A stretch of DNA of 64,000 bases. Source: Crenothrix sp. D3 (lineage in GTDB: Bacteria; Pseudomonadota; Gammaproteobacteria; Methylococcales; Methylomonadaceae). Below the pieces are notes generated by a model, which worked only from the letters and a program-made list of their open reading frames with translations, made no database searches and had not been told where the DNA came from. A program made the translations under genes and the position numbers. This document shows positions 58,267 to 64,000 of this stretch, piece by piece; the stretch's first letter is position 1, and every line of letters begins with the position of its first letter. Location: contig MBQZ01000029.1 of NCBI GenBank assembly GCA_002134785.1, positions 1 to 64,000 on the forward strand, given 5' to 3'.

Positions 58267-60993
58267 TCAATGCGCCTCATCCCAATTCTCCCCCACGCCC
58301 ACATCCACCACTAACGGCACATTCAAGTCAGCGGCGGCACACATAATACGTTTAATATTCAAAACACAATCGTCTAGTTGCGACTCAAGCACTTCAAAGA
58401 CTAATTCATCATGTACCTGCATAATGATTTTGGCATAGCCATCGGCGGGTTGTAGCCACGCGTCTACGGTAAGCATGGCGCGTTTGATAATGTCGGCGGC
58501 TGTGCCTTGCATGGGGGCGTTGATGGCGGTGCGTTCGGCGTATTGTCGCAAAGTCGCATTACGGGAATTTATTTCGGGGAGGTATAAACGTCTGCCGAAT
58601 AGGGTTTCCACATAACCTTGTTGGCGGGCGAGTTCGCGGATGGTGTCCATGTAGTTTTTCACGTCGGGATAACGGGTGAAATAGAGGTCGATGTAGGCTT
58701 TGGCTTGGGTGTTGGATAAACCGAGTTGCTGGGCTAAGCCAAACGCGGACATTCCGTAAATTAAACCAAAATTAATGGCTTTGGCTGAGCGGCGTAAGTC
58801 GTTGGTGACTTGGTCGGGGGCAACGCCAAATACTTCGGCGGCGGTGGCGCGGTGGACATCTTGCCCTGTGCTGAATGCGGTGATTAGCCCTGCATCATTG
58901 GATAAATGCGCCATGATGCGCAGTTCGATTTGTGAGTAATCGGCGGCGACAATTTTATAACCAGCGGGAGCAATAAAGGCTTGTCGAATTTTGCGCCCTT
59001 CTTCACTGCGAATGGGGATGTTTTGTAGATTGGGATCAGAGGACGATAAACGCCCTGTGGCGGCGACGGCTTGATGATAGGAGGTATGCACGCGCCCTGT
59101 TTTACTGTCCACTTGTTGCGGGAGTTTGTCGGTGTAGGTGGATTTGAGTTTATTTAAACTGCGGTAGTCTAGGATGAGTTTAGGCAGTTGATAGTTTTGA
59201 TCGGCGAGGTCTTGTAATACCGATTCATCGGTGGAGGGTTGACCTGTGGGGGTTTTCTTTAACACAGGCAGTTTGAGTTGGTTGTATAAAATATCTTGGA
59301 TTTGTTTCGGTGAACCTAAGTTAAAAGTATGCCCTGCCACGTCATGCGCGTGTTGTTCTAGCGAGATGATGTGATTCGCCAATTCAAAACTTTGGTGTGC
59401 CAGCATATCGGTGTCGATTAACACGCCATTGGCTTCAATGCGTTTTAGCACATCGATTAAGGGGATTTCCAGCTCGGTGTAAAGTGTCAGCAGCTTGGGA
59501 TGTTCGGCTAGTTTTTCGCTTAATACTGCGTGTAAACGCAGGGTAATATCGGCATCTTCTGCCGCATAAGGCGTGGCTTTATCAATCGCGACTTCGGAAA
59601 AGTTGAGTTGTTTCGCGCCTTTGCCTGCTACGTCTTGGTAGCTAATGGTTTTTAGCCCCAGATAGACTTTGGCTAAATCATCCATGTTGTGTTTAGTCGC
59701 CGTGCTGTTTAACACATAGGATTCCAGCATGGTGTCGTGGGCGATACCGCGTAAGGTGATACCGTGATTGGCTAAGACATGAGCATCGTATTTAAAATTC
59801 TGCCCTAGTTTGGCTTTGTTGGGATTTTCTAATAACGGGCGTAGTTGTTCTAATACGTCGGTGCGATTCAGTTGCGCTGGGGCTTCGAGATAGTTATGGG
59901 CTAAGGGTAGATACGCGGCTTTGCCTGTTTCCACGGCAAACGATACGCCGACTATTTGGGCTTTGCTGTAATCTAGGCTGGTGGTTTCGGTGTCGAAGGC
60001 GAATAGCTCGGCGTGTTCTAGTTTTTTTAGCCAGTGGTTAAACTGGTCTTGAGTTAGGATGGTTTCGTACTGTACTTCTGTTGGGACGCTAACCGCCGTA
60101 GAGACGCGATTAATCGCGTCTCTACCCGTATTATCATCACCTAGCATTTTTAACCAACTAGAAAACCCCAGTTCTGCTAATAGGCTTTTTAACTGTTCGT
60201 TATCGACAGGCTGACGTTTTAAATCCTCCATACCGTAAGGCAAATCCAAATCACATTTTATAGTGGTGAGTTGTTTGGCTAACGGTAAAAAACTCAAACT
60301 GGCGCGTAAGTTTTCACCAATTTTGCCTTTGATGTCATCGGCGTGGGCGATTAGATTGTCTAGCGTTTGATATTCTTGCAACCATTTCGCCGCTGTTTTC
60401 GGGCCCACTTTTGGCACACCCGGGATGTTATCGGAGCTATCACCCATTAATGCTAGATAATCAATAATCTGTTCAGGTTTTACGCCAAATTTATTCACCA
60501 CCCCTTGTACGTCTAAGCGGACATTTTTCATGGTGTCTTCTAAGCTGATTTGCTCGGTGACTAATTGCGCCATGTCTTTATCGCCTGTGGAAATAATGAC
60601 ATGAAAGCCTTGCTTTGCGGCGTGTTGCGCGAGTACGCCTAACACGTCATCGGCTTCCACGCCTGATTCCATAATTAACGGCAAACCCATTGCGCGGATA
60701 AGTTGATGGAGTGGCTCGATTTGTACGCGTAAATCATCGGGCATCGTGGTACGGTTTGCTTTATATTCAGGGTATAACGCATTACGAAAGGTTTTACCTG
60801 CGGCATCAAAAACCACGGTGACATAATCCGTTTTATACTCGCCTAATAATTTTCGCAACATATTGGACACGCCGTAAATAGCGTTAGTCGGTTCGCCTTT
60901 GGGATTGGTCAACGGCGGTACGGCATGAAAGGCGCGAAATAAAAACGATGAACCGTCAATGAGACAGAGGGTTTTTTGAGCAGATAAAGTCAT
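58267..60993 (-). CDS. polA: DNA polymerase I
   Basis: 908 residues from ATG 60993 (MTLSAQKTLCLIDGSSFLFR); a longer start overlaps the divergent sugar kinase. The 5'-nuclease domain (~1-285) contains GDKDMAQLV and GDSSDNIPGVPKVGPKTA. The 3'-5' exonuclease region has FDTETTSLD. The polymerase domain has ADYSQIELRIMAHLS, RRSAKAINFGLIYGMSAFGL and MQVHDELVFEV. An in-frame copy of a palindromic repeat lies in the linker at residues ~290-299. Confidence 0.97.
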   Translation of the reverse strand: MTLSAQKTLCLIDGSSFLFRAFHAVPPLTNPKGEPTNAIYGVSNMLRKLLGEYKTDYVTVVFDAAGKTFRNALYPEYKANRTTMPDDLRVQIEPLHQLIRAMGLPLIMESGVEADDVLGVLAQHAAKQGFHVIISTGDKDMAQLVTEQISLEDTMKNVRLDVQGVVNKFGVKPEQIIDYLALMGDSSDNIPGVPKVGPKTAAKWLQEYQTLDNLIAHADDIKGKIGENLRASLSFLPLAKQLTTIKCDLDLPYGMEDLKRQPVDNEQLKSLLAELGFSSWLKMLGDDNTGRDAINRVSTAVSVPTEVQYETILTQDQFNHWLKKLEHAELFAFDTETTSLDYSKAQIVGVSFAVETGKAAYLPLAHNYLEAPAQLNRTDVLEQLRPLLENPNKAKLGQNFKYDAHVLANHGITLRGIAHDTMLESYVLNSTATKHNMDDLAKVYLGLKTISYQDVAGKGAKQLNFSEVAIDKATPYAAEDADITLRLHAVLSEKLAEHPKLLTLYTELEIPLIDVLKRIEANGVLIDTDMLAHQSFELANHIISLEQHAHDVAGHTFNLGSPKQIQDILYNQLKLPVLKKTPTGQPSTDESVLQDLADQNYQLPKLILDYRSLNKLKSTYTDKLPQQVDSKTGRVHTSYHQAVAATGRLSSSDPNLQNIPIRSEEGRKIRQAFIAPAGYKIVAADYSQIELRIMAHLSNDAGLITAFSTGQDVHRATAAEVFGVAPDQVTNDLRRSAKAINFGLIYGMSAFGLAQQLGLSNTQAKAYIDLYFTRYPDVKNYMDTIRELARQQGYVETLFGRRLYLPEINSRNATLRQYAERTAINAPMQGTAADIIKRAMLTVDAWLQPADGYAKIIMQVHDELVFEVLESQLDDCVLNIKRIMCAAADLNVPLVVDVGVGENWDEAH
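60098..60125. repeat. 28-nt perfect palindrome inside polA, read in frame
   Basis: Two 14-nt arms (GTAGAGACGCGATT and its complement) meet at 60111/60112. It encodes the peptide GRDAINRVST between the nuclease and exonuclease domains. It matches the widespread GTAGAGACGCGATTAATCGC dispersed repeat. Confidence 0.9.
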
Positions 60994-61090
60994 AATGAAT
61001 AAACGGTAAAATGAACAACAGGCAACACGATACCATTTTTTAATCGCTTTCCCCACTAGACCTGTCAGGTCTTTTTCAATTAGGAATAAT

Positions 61091-61972
61091 ATGAACAATC
61101 AACAGATAGGCATATTTGGCGAAGTGCTGTTCGACCAATTCCCTGATGGTCAGCAAATATTAGGCGGCGCACCGTTTAATGTCGCGTGGCACACACAAGC
61201 CTTTGGACTTGAACCGTGTTTTATCAGTCGCGTTGGCAATGATGTCGCGGCTGAAAAAATAAGACAGGCAATGCAGGCGTGGGGCATGGCAATGGACACG
61301 CTACAAACAGATGTTAATTATCCAACAGGCATTGTACAAATTACCTTTAACGACGGTGAGCCAAGTTATGACATTTTACCGAATCAGGCTTACGATTTTA
61401 TTGCCGATGAACAACTGAATTTAAACGCGCAGTATGCTGTGATTTATCATGGCACGCTGGCAATGCGTCATGCGACTTCAGCACACGCGCTTGAGGTATT
61501 AAAAGCACGTCATCAAGGTAAAGTATTTGTCGATGTAAATTTGCGTGAACCGTGGTGGCACACTGAGCGCGTAGCACAAGTGCTTGAGCAAGCGCATTGG
61601 GTTAAACTGAATCAGCAGGAGCTAGAGCAGTTACAACCTTCGCCCGCAGATTTAAAAGCGGCAATGGCGGTGTTTTTAGCGCGGTATCATTTGGAGGTAT
61701 TGATTGTCACTCGTGGTGAACTTGGAGCGATAGCGATGAATCAGTTCGGTGAAACTATTGAAGTCGCGCCCACAGTTCAGCTTGCGGTTGTTGATACGGT
61801 CGGTGCGGGTGATGCGTTTTCGGCAGTGCTGTTATTAGGCTTACAACGTGGCTGGTCATTGCAAGTAACGATGGAAAGAGCGCGGGATTTTGCCTCGGCT
61901 TTAGTGACTCAGCGCGGGGCAATAGTGCAGGATGTGGGGTTTTATCAGCGGTTTATTGAGGCGTGGCGGTAG
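61091..61972 (+). CDS. PfkB-family sugar kinase (fructokinase-like)
   Basis: 293 residues. The N-terminal GGAPFNVAWHTQAFG and C-terminal DTVGAGDAFSAVLLLG (catalytic Asp in GAGD ~239-242) are PfkB signatures. The order FGEVLFDQFPDG and GGAPFN fits fructokinase more than ribokinase. Methanotrophs use such kinases in sucrose metabolism (background). It is divergent from polA with a 97-base gap and convergent with proS. The gene's TAG stop lies inside a repeat. Confidence 0.85.
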   Translation: MNNQQIGIFGEVLFDQFPDGQQILGGAPFNVAWHTQAFGLEPCFISRVGNDVAAEKIRQAMQAWGMAMDTLQTDVNYPTGIVQITFNDGEPSYDILPNQAYDFIADEQLNLNAQYAVIYHGTLAMRHATSAHALEVLKARHQGKVFVDVNLREPWWHTERVAQVLEQAHWVKLNQQELEQLQPSPADLKAAMAVFLARYHLEVLIVTRGELGAIAMNQFGETIEVAPTVQLAVVDTVGAGDAFSAVLLLGLQRGWSLQVTMERARDFASALVTQRGAIVQDVGFYQRFIEAWR

Positions 61973-62028
61973 GGGCAGGTCTTGTGCCTGCCCTGTCTGA
62001 CAGGGCAACCACAAGGGATTGCCCCTAC
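61969..62028. repeat. Inverted repeat between the sugar kinase and proS
   Basis: Outer arms GTAGGGGCA (61969-61977) and TGCCCCTAC (62020-62028) enclose GCAGG/CCTGC and TGCCCTGTCTGACAGGGCA. It supplies the TAG stop of the kinase and probably terminates both genes. Confidence 0.8.
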
Positions 62029-62032
62029 GAAA

Positions 62033-63778
62033 TTAAACCAACTTAGCTTTTAAGAATTCAACAATATCAGCCAGTGCAATCACTTCATTGTCACTGGCTG
62101 TTCGGTCTTTGTATTCAACTGTGCCAGCATCCAAACCGCGATCGCCAACGATTAAATAATGGGGAATGCCAATCAGTTCCATATCAGCAAACATAAAACC
62201 AGCGCGGACTTTTCTATCATCAAATAACACATCAAAACCAGCGGCAACTAAATCAGCATACAGTTGTTCAGCGGCTTCTTTTAGGCGTTCAGATTTGTGC
62301 ATATTCATTGGGCAAATTGCTACTTGAAATGGCGCAATATTATTAGGCCAAACAATACCGTGGGCATCGTGATTTTGTTCAATTGCTGCCGCGACCACGC
62401 GAGAAATACCAATGCCGTAACAGCCCATAATCATGGTTTGGTATTTACCACCTTCGTTAATAATACCTGCTTTCATGGATTCGCTGTATTTAGTACCCAG
62501 TTGGAAAATATGCCCAACTTCGATACCACGCGCTAAAGTAATTTCACCTTGACCATCGGGGCTTTTATCGCCTGCAACCACATTGCGTAAATCGTGAAAG
62601 TTAGCTTGTTCATAAAAGGCTTTAGTTTTTGGATCAGCCGTCCAGTTGCAACCGCGTAAATGAAAACCCGCTTCATTCGCACCGCAGACAAAATCACTCA
62701 AATATTTAACCGAATGGTCAAACAAACACGCATGAGCTGCATCTAATTTAGGGCCTAAAAAGCCTGCGCCACAGCCGTGATGTGCGGTAATTTCTTCGTC
62801 AGTGGCTAAACGAAATTCACCGATAATTTTACGCGTTTTAATTTCATTAAGTTCATGATCGCCGCGTAAGAATAAGTCATAAAAAGTTTCTTTAATGACG
62901 TTGCCTTCGTCATCACGCTGCATTTGCATAATAGCGAGGGTTTTTAAAATGCGTTGCGCGGGGACGTTTAAAAATTCACTGACTTCGGCGATGGTTTTTT
63001 GCGTGGGTGTAGCCACTTTTTCATACGGTTCAGCGGGTGCGGCTAAGGTTTGTTCTTCCAATAACGCGGTGGCACTTTCGACATTTGCCGCATAATCGCT
63101 ACCCGTAGAAAAGGCAATCGCATCTTCGCCAGATTCTGCTAATACATGAAATTCATGCGAAATCGCTCCACCAATTGAACCAGAATCGGCAATCACCGCA
63201 CGGTAATTTAGACCTAATTTATCAAAAATAGAGCTGTAGGCTGCGTACATGACATCGTAGGTTTCTTGCAAGGATTCCTGCGTTAAATGAAACGAGTAAG
63301 CATCTTTCATGATGAATTCGCGTGAACGCATGACACCGAAACGCGGGCGAATTTCATCACGGAATTTGGTTTGAATCTGATAGTAAGTGATGGGCAGTTG
63401 TTTGTAACTTTTCAATTCATGACGTGCCAAATCGGTGATGATTTCTTCGTGTGTTGGCCCTAAGCAAAAATCGCGTTCATGACGGTCTTTTAAGCGTGCC
63501 AATTCTGGGCCGTAATGTTGCCAGCGTCCTGTTTCTTGCCATAATTCCGCAGGTTGTAAGGCAGGCATTAACACTTCTAACGCACCCGCTTTTTCCATTT
63601 CTTCGCGGGTAATTTTTTCGACTTTGCGTAATACGCGCAGTCCTAACGGTAGCCAACTATATAAACCAGCGGCAAGTTTACGAATCAAGCCCGCACGAAT
63701 CATCAATTGATGACTAGCAATTTCAGCATCGGAGGGAGTTTCTTTGACGGTATTAAGAGGAAATTGAGAGGTACGCAT
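62033..63778 (-). CDS. proS: Prolyl-tRNA synthetase
   Basis: 581 residues, the bacterial type with an inserted editing domain. Class II motifs: motif 1 in the [20 protein letters not shown] region, motif 2 [25 protein letters not shown], motif 3 [17 protein letters not shown]. The central editing (INS) domain lies roughly at residues 225-395. It is a single gene. Confidence 0.97.
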   Translation of the reverse strand: MRTSQFPLNTVKETPSDAEIASHQLMIRAGLIRKLAAGLYSWLPLGLRVLRKVEKITREEMEKAGALEVLMPALQPAELWQETGRWQHYGPELARLKDRHERDFCLGPTHEEIITDLARHELKSYKQLPITYYQIQTKFRDEIRPRFGVMRSREFIMKDAYSFHLTQESLQETYDVMYAAYSSIFDKLGLNYRAVIADSGSIGGAISHEFHVLAESGEDAIAFSTGSDYAANVESATALLEEQTLAAPAEPYEKVATPTQKTIAEVSEFLNVPAQRILKTLAIMQMQRDDEGNVIKETFYDLFLRGDHELNEIKTRKIIGEFRLATDEEITAHHGCGAGFLGPKLDAAHACLFDHSVKYLSDFVCGANEAGFHLRGCNWTADPKTKAFYEQANFHDLRNVVAGDKSPDGQGEITLARGIEVGHIFQLGTKYSESMKAGIINEGGKYQTMIMGCYGIGISRVVAAAIEQNHDAHGIVWPNNIAPFQVAICPMNMHKSERLKEAAEQLYADLVAAGFDVLFDDRKVRAGFMFADMELIGIPHYLIVGDRGLDAGTVEYKDRTASDNEVIALADIVEFLKAKLV

Positions 63779-63982
63779 GATTGATTTAAGAAAATGAAAA
63801 AGGGCTATTTTACAGATTTAATAGGCGTTACACAGAGCGTTTTTAACTAAGCATCAAAATCAGCGCACTCGAAAGTGACTTTATTGTCAGGTTTTCATTG
63901 CTGTTTTTCTTGCTGAAAGCGTGTATTATCCTGTTTCACTTAAAGATAATAATGCTATTAATACAAAATTCGAGGAGTCGTC

Positions 63983-64000
63983 ATGGGTGAAATTATTGAG
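63983..64000 (+). CDS. Start of a gene running off the right edge
   Basis: ATG at 63983 with a strong CGAGGAG ribosome site; the visible codons read MGEIIE. Too short to identify. The preceding ~200 bases (63779-63982) hold no other gene and probably its promoter. Confidence 0.6.

Noticed and set aside
60994-61098. Longer polA start
   Set aside because: It overlaps the divergent kinase start and adds residues not found in PolA.

Overview
The window comes from a gammaproteobacterium that oxidises one-carbon compounds, most likely a methanotroph of the Methylococcales. The best evidence is a formyltransferase/hydrolase (fhc) gene set for the tetrahydromethanopterin-linked formaldehyde pathway, next to typical gammaproteobacterial housekeeping genes (gshB-tonB-yqgE, rpmB-rpmG, dcd, apbC/mrp, serS, proS, metG, polA, rimO). 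Assignments rest on reading motifs and recalling protein families. No searches were run. I saw no rRNA, tRNA or CRISPR array.

Layout. 1-7918 (minus): the N-terminal ~2,640 residues of a giant repeat-rich surface protein, cut by the window edge; its leader holds a long hairpin and a possible c-di-GMP riboswitch. 8.4-13.5 kb: rimO, ribH, riboflavin synthase, and an SGNH/MBOAT pair that O-acetylates a polysaccharide. 13.7-16.5 kb: an Hsp70 relative. 16.5-17.2 kb: a decayed IS1595-type element beside an sbcC that lacks sbcD. 20.8-25.1 kb: a small membrane protein, a subtilisin-like protease with a small I9-like partner, and metG. 25.5-28.7 kb: an AT-rich accessory stretch with a zinc-ribbon membrane protein, a RelE-type toxin-antitoxin module and a nuclease-like protein. 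29.0-35.2 kb: fhcB, then three foreign-looking genes (Uma2, a phosphoribosyltransferase-like gene, a small ORF), then fhcA-fhcD-fhcC. 35.4-40.1 kb: hemerythrin, serS, a hydrolase, dcd, apbC. 40.1-43.4 kb: a three-gene operon (CoA-acylating succinate-semialdehyde dehydrogenase, 4-hydroxybutyrate dehydrogenase, lactonase).

43.6-49.6 kb is an accessory island. It lies between two 74-nt direct repeats and carries a frameshifted MRJP/yellow-like gene, a complete three-gene ABC-3C-type conflict system (nuclease-like protein, middle component, DUF3732-type SMC-like ATPase) and a 5'-truncated MFS transporter. This is the strongest candidate for a little-studied system. 49.6-53.0 kb: yqgE, tonB, gshB, rpmB-rpmG. 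53.1-58.2 kb: accessory genes among repeats (a chagasin-like inhibitor bracketed by two MITE-like elements, a short KfrA-like protein, several unknowns). 58.3-64 kb: polA, a sugar kinase, proS and the start of another gene.

The genome is loaded with dispersed palindromic repeats of several families. Most are intergenic, but one lies in frame inside polA and one touches the stop codon of the sugar-kinase gene. The two most coherent multi-gene units beyond housekeeping are the lactonase/4-hydroxybutyrate/succinyl-CoA operon, which mirrors the Agrobacterium blcABC (attKLM) set with a CoA-linked dehydrogenase, and the ABC-3C cassette.
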